Shown in pieces: positions 8,655 through 20,600 of a DNA stretch of 64,000 nt; position 1 is the stretch's first letter, and each line of letters opens with the position of its first letter. The position numbers were made by a program, and so were the translations under genes. Source of the DNA: Cronobacter turicensis z3032 (GTDB lineage Bacteria; Pseudomonadota; Gammaproteobacteria; Enterobacterales; Enterobacteriaceae); the NCBI GenBank assembly GCA_000027065.2, contig FN543093.2, positions 3,352,074 through 3,416,073 of the forward strand. Reading direction: 5' to 3'. The notes under the pieces were generated by a model. The model was not told the origin of the DNA. It ran no database searches and saw only the letters and a list, made by a program, of their open reading frames with translations.

Positions 8655-11600
8655 TTAGACCATATTGACGTGCAGTCCGTGCTGGATCAGAACATCTCCC
8701 AGAGTGTTGCTTTGCGAACTGTTATGCCAGACGTCGAACTGCAGGCCGTCCACTTCCCGCTGTCCGCTCACTTCCCAGATATCGCTGCCGCCTTTCACCA
8801 GAGTGACCTGATCCCCGTTCACGCCTTTGACGAGCAGATCGTCTTCCGGCTTGTCGGTTAAGGTCAGCGCCTGGTGCAGATCCAGCGTCAGGCTGTTGGT
8901 GCCGGACTTGCCGAGATCGACGATCTCGATGTGCTGGATCTGGCCGCTCTGCGCGGTCAGGTCGAGTTTGATATTGACGCCATCGATAACCAGCGTGTCG
9001 GTCCCCGCGCCGCCGTCGAGCGACGCAAAGCCGAGCGTGGCGAGGTGAATCGTGTCGCTGCCACTGCTGCCCTGCACCGATTCGCCGCTATAGCTGGTGC
9101 CGTCGGCGAGATCGATGCTGATCCCGCCAATAGTATAGCCACCCGTCACGCTGGCGCTGTCGTCCGCCGGGGTAGTGCTGTCCTCATTATTCGTTTCTGT
9201 GATCGCGGCGACAGCGGCGATTTTCGCCGTCGCGGCGGTTTGCTGACTGTCGGTCTGCGTCGCGGTCTGGCTATTCTCATCGGAAAGCGCGAGCAGCGAG
9301 GCCTCGTGCTCGACGCTCATGGCCGCGAACGTCGGGTTCGGATTGGTGGTAGAGATAATCTGCCCGCCGAGACCGACGTTAAGGTAGCCGGTGTTGCCCG
9401 CCACATCGGTAGCGTAAATATTCAGAACGCTGGAGAGCGACAGCAGTTGCAGAATATTCAGCCCCAGGCCGAGCGTGGTGGACCAGTTGCCGTTGCTGTC
9501 GGTCAGCGCCGTGGTGTTAACCGTCCCGTTCAGCAGCGAGAGATGCACCACCGAGCCCGGCGCCAGGTTAGTGGAGCCGCCGCGCAGCGTCAGCCCGGTC
9601 GAGAGCAGCGTGAGCGGGTTAAGGCTTGCCAGCGGCGTAAACGACAGCGTCGGGGTCGTGAGTTTCACCGTTACGTCGCTGCTGGTGCTGTTAACGTTGC
9701 CCACTTTGTCCGTCACCGACACGCCCACTTTCAGCGCGCCGCTGTTCAGCCCCTGCAAAATAGTGCTGGTGACCGGCAGCGTCCAGGTGCCGTCGCTGCC
9801 GACCGTCGCGTTATAGGTGTTGGTGCCGAGCGTCACTTTCACCGTCGCGCCATCCGCCGCGCCGCTGATTTTCCCGCTGATGGTCTGGCCGCTGCCCGCT
9901 TCGCTGACGTTGAGATAACCGTCGTTGCCGAACAGCGAGGTGAGCGACACGGTCGGCAGCGAGTGAGTGATCACATTCAGCACGCCGCTGGTGCTGGTGC
10001 TGTTGCCCGCCGGGTTGGTGACGCTGGCGTTGACCGTCAGCGTGCCGTCGAGCAGCCCGCTGAGATCGGTTTTCGGCACCGACAACTGCCAGGTGCCGTC
10101 GTTACCGACCGTCGTGACGTAGTTTTTACCGCCGAGCGACACCGTGACCTGCGAGCCTACAGCGTTGGTGCTGGTGCCGGTAATGGTCTGGGCGCTCAGG
10201 ATATCGGTGGCGTTAAGGCCGTTATCGCCAAACAGCGAGGTGATGGCGAGCGTCGGCAGCGCGCCGATGTTCACCGTCAGCCCGCCGCTGGCGCTGGCGG
10301 TGTTGCCTGCCGCATCGCGCGCCGTCACGGTAACGCTGAGCGGGCCGTCGGTCAGCCCCTGAAGAGAGGTGGTCGGCACCGAGACTTGCCAGGTGCCGTC
10401 GGCGCGCACCGTGGTGTTAAACGTCAGCGCGCCCAGTTTGACCGTCAGCGCGCTGCCCGCCGCCAGATTGGTGGCGGTCCCGCTAATAAGCTGCGGGCTG
10501 AGCAAATCGCTCAGGCTCAGGTTGCTGTCGCCAAAGACAGGGTTCACCGCCACCTGCGGCAGCGCCTGGACAATCGCGCTCACCACCTGCGAGCCGGTCG
10601 CCACGTTGCCCACCGGGTCGGTAACGCTGGCGCTGACCGTCAGCGTGCCGTCCTGAAGACCTTTCAGCGTCGCGGCCGGGACATTCACCGACCAGGCGCC
10701 GTTAGTAATGGCCCCCGTAAAGGTGTTACCGCCCACGTTAAGCGTGACCGTACCGCTCGCGAGATTACTGGTGCCGGTAATGAGCTGTCCGGCGTTCGCT
10801 TCCGTCGCGTTCAGCCAGCCGTCGCCGCCAAAAAGCGTATTAATGGCGACCGTCGGCAGCGAGGTAATGCCCACCACTACCGGCGCGCCGTTAACCGTTG
10901 TGGTATTGCCGTCCGGCGTCGTGATAGTGACGCGCGGCGTCAGTGAGCCTTCCGCCAGCGAGGCGAGATCGGTCGGGTTAAGCTGAATAGTAAAGCGCCC
11001 ACCGGTGCCTACCGTGCCGGTAAAGGTGCGTGAACCGAGCGCCACACTGACGCTGGAGCCTGCCGTCGCGTTAGTCACCACGCCCGAAATCGTCTGGCTG
11101 ACCAGCGCCTCAGTGGCATTCAGCAGGCCGTCGCCGAAGACCGAGAGCGAGGTGAGCGCAGGCGCCACCAGATCCAGCGTCAGCGAGCCCGTCGCGGAGG
11201 CGGTATTGCCGCTGGCGTCAGACGCGCTCACGGTCACCGTCTGGTTTCCGGTCGCTAACCCTGTCAGCGCGCTTTGTACGGCTTCCGGCAGGTTGACGCT
11301 CCAGACGCCGTTCGGGCCGACCGTCGCCGTAAAGGCTGGCGTGTTGCCGATCTGAATGGTGATCGTCTGCCCGGCGAGGCCCGTCGTGGTGCCGCTCAGC
11401 ACGCCCTGCAACAGTTCAGGAATGCTCAGCGTGCCGTCGCCGAACAGCGAGCCGATATTAATGGTCGGCAGGTTATTAATCGCGACGTTAAAAGTCGCGC
11501 CAGTGGTATTGACGTTACCCGCATTATCGGTCACCACCACCTGCAGCGCGGCCTGCCCATCCGGCAGCGCGCCGAGCAGCGTGGACGGCAGCGTCGCCGT

Positions 11601-14600
11601 CCAGCGTCCGGCCTCATCCACCACCGCCGTCAGGCGCTGACCTGCGAAGTTAACAATAATCGACGAGACATTTTCCGCATTGCTGACGACGCCGCTGATG
11701 GTCTGGTTAACGGCGCTCTCGGCAAAGTTAATCAGGTTATCGGTGCCGACCAGCACCTGACTTACCACCGGGACATCGGTCAGCGCGAGGTTGATGTCGA
11801 TAATTTCGTTACGCACGTTGCCAAAGGCGTCGGTGACGTTGAGCTGCACCTGGAGGGTGTTATCGACAATGCCCTGCCAGAGGCTTGGCGGGAAATCGAC
11901 CGAAATGCGTCCGTCGCCAGCCACCAGCGCGTTCAGCGGAATGTTCACATTCGTGCCGACGAGCGTTGCCGTCACCGTCGCGCCGCGGTAGTCGCCGCTC
12001 AACTGACCGGTCAGCGTCTGCGTCACCAGCGATTCCGCCACGTTCAGGATGCCGTCGCCGCCGAACAGATCGTTCACCAGGATGCCAAGACCTTGATTCA
12101 GCGCCACGTTCAGCGCCACGTTATTGGTGGACGTGTTGCCCTGCGCGTCGGTGGAGGAGATGTTGATGACCTGCGCGCCGTCGGTCAGGGTAGTGAGATC
12201 CAGTTGCGGGAAGGTGTATTTCCAGTTGCCGTTCTGATCCACGGTGGCGGTTTCGGTCAACGGGCCGAGACGCAGCGTGACGGTCTGGCCCGGCTCGCCG
12301 GTGCCCTGCAACAGCAGGCCCCCCGCCGCATTCACCGTGTTAAGCACCGCAGGCACGCCTGCGGCGTCCACGGTCAGCAGCGGCCCGGTGGCATCCAGCG
12401 TGACGTTACGGGTGGCGGTGTCGGTATTGCCCGCCGCATCGGTCAGCGTCGCGGTGACCGGGTAAGTCCCGTCAGACAGCCCGTTGAGCGCGCTTTGCGG
12501 CACGGTGATGTTCCACGCGCCATCGTTGCCCACCACGGCATAGTAGGTTTGCCCGTTGAACGTGACGGTAACCTGACGCCCCGCTTCGGAGGTGCTGGCG
12601 GTGCCGCTCAGCACCAGCGGCTGACTGGCTTCGGTGGCGTCGATAATGTTATCGCCGGCGACAGCGCTGATAGTGACATCCGGCGCCACGGTATCCAGCG
12701 TCACCGTTACGTTGGTGGCGGCAGGCGTGGCACCGTCGGTCGTCGCAACGATGGTGTAGTTGCCCTGATCCGGGAACTGCGTGGCGGGCACATCCAGCGA
12801 CCAGCTGCCGTCCGGCTGAACGGTCGCCGTGCCGACGGTCGCGCCGTTAATCTGCACCGTCACTTCCGTCACGCCGCCAAGCGTGGTGCCGGAAATGGTC
12901 ACCGCATCGCCCAGCTCGCCCGCGTTAATGATGTTATCGCCCGCCACCGGGTTGATGGCGACAGCGACGGCGGGCGGCGTGGTGTCGATCTCTACATTCA
13001 CCGCAGGCGCGGTCGCGACGTTGCCTGCTTTATCAGTCACCGTGGCGGTGAGCTGTTCGGTGCCGTTCGTAAGCGTCGCCAGTTGCGCCGGAGAAAGCTG
13101 AAGCGACCAGGTATTGCCGTTCTGGACCGTGGTGGTGAAGGTCTGGCCTGCGAGCGTGACCGTGATGGTCTGCCCCGGCTCGACGTTGGTCACCGTACCC
13201 GTGATGGTCTGGGTCTGCTGGCTCTCCGCCCCGCTCAGACCATCGCCGCCAAACGGTGCGTCGATGGCGAGCGTCGGCGCGGCAAGCGACACATAGAGCG
13301 GCGCGCTGGCGGCGGCGGTATTGCCCGCGCCATCCACCAGAGTCACATTCACTGACTGGAGGCCGTTGGGTACGCCCGCCCAGTCATCTGCCGTAAGATT
13401 CAGCGTCCAGGTGTTGCCGGTGACGGTCACACGATCAGGCCCGAACGTCTGATTGCCAAGGGTAACGGTTATCTGGCTGCCCGCCGGGAGATCGCTGGTC
13501 AGCGTGCCGCTAATGGCGCTGGCGGCCCCCGCCTCGGTGATATTGACGTAGCCATCGCCAAACAGGGGCTGGGTGAGCGCCACCTGCGGCGGCGTCAGCG
13601 CGGCCTGGAATGTCACGTCAATACCCTTGCTATTACCGAAGTTATCCTGCGCCACAATGGTCAGCGTGTGTTCGCCCGGCGTCAGCCCGGAGAGCGCGCC
13701 CGCCGGGAGCGGCAGCGTCCAGTTGCCTGCGTTATCAACATTCGCCACATAGGTGGTGCCGTTAACGTCGATAGTCACCGTCACATACTGGTTGTTGCCC
13801 GTAATACCCGTCGTGCCGGCAAGCGTCAGCGCCCCGTTGGCTTCGCTGATGTTCAGAATGTCGTTGTCGCCAAACAGCGTGGTCGCCACAGGCGTCGGCA
13901 GTTGCGTCTGAACCTGGAACGAGCCCGGCTGGCTATCAGCATTGCCGTAAGCGTCGCTAACGTTAACATCAAAGTTTTGCGTACTGCCCGGCGTCAGGCC
14001 TGTAAACGCCGTGGACGGCAGGGTCACCGACCAGTCGCCGTTCTCCAGCACCGTCCCGGTGTAGGTGGTGCCGTTCAGCACAATCGCTACCGTCTGGCCC
14101 GCCCCGCTGACGCCGGTGCTGCCGGTGATCGTCTGGGCCGCGCCCGCCTCGGCGTTATTGAGCGCGCCGTCGATAAACGGCGTGTTGATGGTGGCGTCCG
14201 GCACGGCGTTAACGCGCGCTTCAAAGCTGGTGGTGCCGGTGTTGGTGTTGCCCGCCGTATCGGTGACGACCACAGTGACAGGGATTGCGCCATCCGGCAG
14301 CGCTTGCAACTGCGCAGGCGTGAGCGGCAGCGACCAGTTGCCGTCGGCATCGACGGTGGCCTGCGCCATCGCCCCGTTATTAAGGCTCACCATCACCGTA
14401 GAAATGCGGCCAGCAGGCAGATCCGTCGTCCCGCTGAGCGTGCCGCCCGCAGCAGCTTCGGCGGCATTGAGCACGCCATCGGTAAACGGTACTGTCACCA
14501 CCGGCGTCGGGAGCGGATCGGCATAGACGGTAAAGGCGGTATCCGGGCTGGTCACGCTGTTGCCCGCGCGGTCAGACACGGTGACAGAGAGGGTGTGATT

Positions 14601-17600
14601 GCCCTCCGCCAGCGCATCTATCTGCGCAGGCGTCAGCGCCACGGTCCAGTTGCCGTTGTTATCCACGGTGCCGGTAATCGGCTGGCCGCCGTCGATAGTG
14701 ATTTGCACCGTCTGACCCGCGCCGGTCAGCCCGGTATTGCCGGTGAGCTGCTGGCCGAGCGCGGCTTCACTCTGATTGATGCTGCTGTCGCCAAAGAGCG
14801 GATCCGGTACGGCCGCCGTCGGCAGGGTACGCAGCACGTCCACCTCCACGCCCGCCGTCGCCGGGTTGCCATACTGATCCTGCGCGGTGACGTTCAGCGC
14901 GTACTGGCCGTTTTGCAGCGCATCCAGCGCATCCGCGCCGACGTTAATCTGCCATGCGCCGCCCGCGCCAATGGTGCCGTCCAGCCTGACATCGCCAATA
15001 GTGACCACAATCGGCGTGCCTTGCGCAAGGCCGGTCGAGGTGCCGCTAATCACCCCGCCGCTCTGAATTTCGGCCAGGTTAATCAGCCCGTCGGTGAAGA
15101 CGGTGCCGATGGCGACGGTCGGTACGGTGTCGTTACCGACCGTGACCGGCAGCGGCAGCGTGCTGGTATTGCCGTTCGGCGCGGTGACGTTGAGCGTCAG
15201 TTGCTGCGGCCCGTTATCCAGCGCCTGCAACTGCGCCGCCGGAATGGTGATACTCCAGGTGCCGTCATTGCCCGCCACCGTAGAGAGGGTCTGCCCGCCG
15301 ATAACCAGTTCAACCGTCGAGCCCGCCGTTGTGGTGCCGCCGAGCGTCTGCTCGGTCAGCGATTCGCTGACGTTCAGAATGCCGTCGTCCAGGAAGCTGC
15401 CAGGGTTGAGGCCGTTAGCGGGCACGGTGGTATCGACAGACACAGAACTGCTGTCGGTAGCGGTGTTTTGCGCCGCGTCGCGGGCGGTGGCCGTGACGGT
15501 ATAGGCGTCATCCGGCAAAGCGGAGAGCGCCGAAGCCGGCACCGTCACGCTCCACTGGCCGTTAGCCCCGGTGGTGCCGGTATAGGTGACGTTATTGAAC
15601 ACCACGCTGACGATCGTGCCCGGCGCGAGATTCAGCGAGGTGCCAGTGATGGCCAGATCCTGACCGCTCTCCTGGCTGTTGATGATGTCGTCGCCCGCAA
15701 TGGCGTTTAGCGTCAGCTGCGGCTGCGAGCCCGGCTGAGCCGTAAAGGTGACCGGATACTGGACAAACGCCTGGTTGCCTGAGGCGTCCGTCACCGTCAC
15801 CCCGATAATCTGCTGTCCGTCGGCGACCTGCGCCAGCGCCGCGTTGGGTACCGTCACGCTCCAGGTGCCGTTCGGCTGCACCTCGCCCGTGTACGTCTGC
15901 CCGTTCAGAGTGACGCTCACGGTCTGTCCCGCCTCCACGCGGGTGGTGGTGCCGGTAATTTGCAGCGGCGACTGCGCCTCCGTGGCGTTGATAAAGTTAT
16001 CGGTCGCTACGGTGTTGACCGCCACCAGCGGCGCGTTCACCGGCGACGCATCCAGCGTCAGCGAGACTCTTTCGCTCGACGTATTGCCCGCCGCGTCGCT
16101 GACGGTCGCGATAACGCTGACCGGACCATCCGGCAGCGTGGTGAGCGCGCCCGCAGGCAGCGTCACGCTCCAGGTGCCGTCGCTCTGCACCAGCGCGCTG
16201 TAACTTTGCCCGCCTATCTGTACCTGCACGGTTTGCGGGTTTTGCGGATCGTATGGCGTCGCGCTGCCGCTGATGGTGAGCGGCTGCGCCGCTTCCGTGG
16301 CGTTGACGATGTTATCGGCGGTGATGTCGTTCACGGTGAGCACTGGCGCGGAGAGATCGACCGTGATAGTGCTTTGCGACGTGTTCTGGTTGCCCGCAGC
16401 GTCGGTCGCGGTAACGACCAGCGGCGTCTCGCCTTCTGTCAGCCCTTGCAGCGCAGCAGGCGGCAGCGTGACGGCCCAGTTGCCGCTGCTGTCCACGACG
16501 GCGTTATAGGTCGCGCCGTTAAACTGTACGGTGACGGTTTGCCCTGCGCCGTTCACGCCGGTAGAGCCGCTCAGCGCGCCGCCTGCGCTCACTTCAGCGG
16601 CGCTGATGATGCCGTCGGTAAACGGCGTATTCAGCGTCACGTCCGGCAGGTCGGTGGTGATGATGGTAAAGCTCTGGTTACCGGAGACGACCGCGCCGTT
16701 TTCATCGGCGCCGGACACGGTCAGCGTCGCTTTGCCGTCGCTGATATCCAGCGCGTCGACGCGCGGTACGGTGACGCTCCAGCTGCCGTCGGGGCCGGTG
16801 GCGGCGGTGTATTGCTTGCCGTTGAGCGTAATCGTGAGCGTGGTTTGCGGCGCGAAGTTCACGCTGCTGCCGCTCAGCACCAGGCCGCCTGCGATATCGT
16901 CAAGCGAGACGCGGTTATCGCCGGTCACCGGCGCGACCGTCAGCGCGCTGATATCGGTGTCGACGCTAAAGCCGCGATCGAGACTGACGCTGTTGCCCGC
17001 CGCATCACTCACCGCCGCCGTGATGGTGTAAGTGCCGTTGGCCAGGCCCGTTAAGGCGTCGGCTGGCAGGTTCACCTCCCAGCGACCAGCGGAATCCACC
17101 ACGCCGGTGAAGGTGTCATTGCCAAGCGTAATAGTGACGGTTTGGCCTGCAGTGACGTTGGTGGCGGTGCCGCTCAGCGTCACGCCGCTGGCGCGCTCGC
17201 CGGCGTCAATCACGCCGTCGCCCCCGATCGGATCGAGGGTCAACAGCGGCGCGCGCGCCGGATCGACCGCGACGGTAATCGGGCGCGTGGCGGTTGAGGT
17301 GTTGCCTGCGGCATCGGTCACCGTCACGTTAAACTGCGCCTGGCCGTTCGGCAGCGCCTGGAGATCCGCCGCCGGAATATTCACTGACCATTCGCCGTTC
17401 GCGCCGGTCACCGTCGTGGTATAGGTTTTCCCGTTCAGCGTGACGGCGATAGCGTCGCCCTGCGCCGCGCCTGTCGCGACCCCGGAGAACGCCTGCGCCT
17501 GGCTTGCTTCGGTGATGTTCAGCGCGTCATCCTGCGCGAACGGATTAATCGTCAGCGTCGGCGCTTCAATATCGACGGTAAAATCGGTGGTGGTGGTCTG

Positions 17601-20600
17601 GCTGTTGCCCGCCGCATCGCGCACGACGATTTGCAGCGGCACCGGCGAATCATTACCGGTGAGGGCATCCAGCGCGCCGGAAGGCAGCGTCACTGACCAG
17701 TTGCCGTTCGCGTCCACCGTGCCCTGATACGCCTGACCGTTAAGGGTGACCGTCACCGCCTGGCCTGCGCCGGTAACGCCCGTTTTACCGGTCAGTACCT
17801 GATCCACGCCCGCTTCCGCCTGGCTTAAAGTGCCGTCAGTAAACAGCGGATCGATGGTGGTATCCGGGAGGTTGTTGATAATAACGGTCAGCGTATGGCT
17901 GTCGCTGACGCCGCCCTGCTGCGCGGTGGCGGTGACTTCATAGTTACCATCCGCCAGCCCCTGCAAATCGGCCGCCAGTACGGTGGTCTGCCAGTTGCCG
18001 CTGGCGTCGACCGTCGCGGTGTAGTTGATGCCGTTGAGCGTGACGGTGATGTCGGTATTGGCCGGGAGCCCGGCGCTGGTGCCGCGAATGGTTAACGGCG
18101 AATCCGCTTCGGTACGGTTAATAAAATCATCATCGGAAATAATACTGATGGCGACGCCGGACGCCGCGGTATCCACCGTGATGGGCGCCGGTATCGTCGT
18201 CGTCTGGTTCCAGGTATCGGTGACGCTCACCTGAATGACGTTATCGCCATTCGCCAGCCCCTGAAGCACCACCGCAGGCACATCCACGCGCCAGTTGCCC
18301 GCCGCGTCCACCGTCGCCGTGGTGCTCCATGCGCCGATAGCCACCGTCACCACGCTGCCCGGTTCGGCGTTGGTCACGCTGCCCTGTAACGGCTGCGCGG
18401 TTTTTATCTCCGCCGCATCCAGCGCGTTATCGCCGGTGAACGGCGTGACGATAACGGACGGCTGGGTGGTTTTTACGTTCAGCGAATCGGTGACCTGCGC
18501 GGTGTTGCCCGCCGCGTCGGTGGTGGTAACCACAATCGCGTTGGCGCCAGACGCAAGATTACCAAGATCGGCGGCAGGCAGCGTGATTTGCCAGTTGCCG
18601 TCGCTGCCGGTGGTGGTGGTGTATGTCTGGCCATTGAGAGTAACGGTGACGGTCTGCCCCGCTTCAGAGCTGTTGCCGGAGAGCACCTGATTGGTGGTCA
18701 GCTCCTGGGCATTCAGCTTGCCGTCGTCGGTCAGCGCATAGAGCGAGAGCGCGGGCGGCGTGCTGTCGACAGTCACACTTGAACTGGCGCTGGCGCTGTT
18801 GCCTGCGCCGTCTGTGACCGTAACCACGATGGGCGTCTGCCCTGGCGGCAGCGTTTGCAGCTGCGAGGCGGGAATGGTTACGCTCCAGCCGCCGTCAGCC
18901 CCTGCCGTGGTGGTAAACGTCTGGCTGCCGAGCTGTACGGTGACCGTCTGGCCGCTGCCGCTGACGCCCGTGTTGCCGGTGAGCGTCTGGTTCTGCTGCA
19001 GATCCGCCGCGCTCAGCACGCCGTCGCCGAACGGCGTGACGATGGTGGGATCAGGCAGATCGTTAATCTCGACGTTTATCACGCGATCCGCCGTGGCCGT
19101 GGTCTGCCCGGACGTGACGGTCGCCGTCACGGTGCGCGGGCCATCCGGCAGCGTCGCCAGATCCGCCGCCGGAATGAGCACGCTCCAGTTGCCTGCGCTG
19201 TCCAGCACGGCGGTGTAGGTTTTATCGTTAAACGTCACCGTTACCTGCGCGCCCGGCCCGGTCACGGTAGTGACGCCGCGAATTTCCAGCGGCTGGGTGG
19301 CTTCTGCCGCGTTGAGGTAGTCATCGGTCGAGAGAATGGCGATTGAAACCGACGGAACCGTGCGATCGACGGTCAGGGTATCGGTAACGGTCAGCGGCGC
19401 GCCGGCGCCGTCAGGCACGCTAACGGTGAGCGTCGCGGTGCCATTGGCGAGCGCCTGGAGATCGCCGCTCGGGATAGTCACCTGCCAGGTGCCGTCGCCG
19501 CCGACAGTGGCGAAATAGTTCTGACCATTGAGCGTTACCGTGACGACGGTGCCAGAAGCGATATTCTGCGTGGTGCCGCTCAGGATCTGATCGACGGCGA
19601 GCTCGGAGCCGTCGAGTACGTTATCTCCCGTGAAATCATTCACCGCCAGCACCGGCCGGTCAAAGTTCACGGTAAAGCGCGTTTCACTGGTAGTGGTGTT
19701 GCCCGCGAGATCCGTGATGCTCACATTGAGCACATACTCCTGCCCGTTCTGCAACGCCAGGAGATCCGCAGACGGAATGGCGGCCTGCCAGTTGCCGTCC
19801 GCGCCAACCGTCGCGGTATAGGTTTTGCCATTCAGCGTGACGGTAACGGTTTGCCCTTCTTCCGCTACGCCGGTAGCGCCGCGCAGAATTTGTGTCGTTG
19901 CAGCCTGTTCGCCGCCCAGCACGCCATCCGTAAACGGGATCAGCTGTAAGCCGGGCGCCACGGTATCGACGTTGATATCCACCGTCTGGTTCACCGTGTT
20001 GCCATTGACGTCAACCAGCGTCACGGTGATGGTATTGAGCCCCTGTGGCAGGGTTTGCAGCGCGCTCGCGGGCAGCGTCACGCTCCAGCTGCCGTCGGCG
20101 CCGATAACGCCGGTGTAGGTGTTGCCGTTGAGCGTAACCGTGATGGTGCGGCCCGCATTGGCGGCATCCACCACGCCGCTCAGCACCTGGTTTTGCAACA
20201 CTTCGCTGCTGTTTAATATGTTGTCATCGGTAAGCGGATCGAGCGCGATTTCCGCCGGGTCCGGAGTTTCACCGCCGCCATTGTCGCCGCCGCCGTTATC
20301 ACCGCCGCCGTTATCACCGCCGCCATTGTCCCCACCGCCGTTATCGCCGCCGTTGTTGTTGTCGTTATTGCCGCCACCGTCGCTGCTGTTGCTGGCCGCA
20401 ATCGCCACGCCGGAAATAGCGCCGATCGCCGCGATGCCGCCCAGCGCCTGGAGCGTGGTCAGCCCTTCTGCGCCGGTGAGCGCGCCGAGCGATGTGTCAG
20501 CCAGCGTCGGGGTGATCGCCTCGGCGACTGCCGGGCCGGGTTCAGAGGCGAACGGAAACAGCGCATGATGCACGCCCTTGTCATCTTCAAAGATGAGTTC

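Noticed and set aside
8874-17054. Long plus-strand frames opposite bapA (8874-10946, 11274-13355, 13668-15710, 15960-17054)
   Set aside because: Low-complexity Arg/Gln/Gly/Val-rich antisense products caused by the repeat structure and third-base bias of bapA; no family resemblance.
20271-20345. Regular short repeats that might suggest a CRISPR
   Set aside because: 15-bp units without spacers, in frame within bapA, coding GGGDN.
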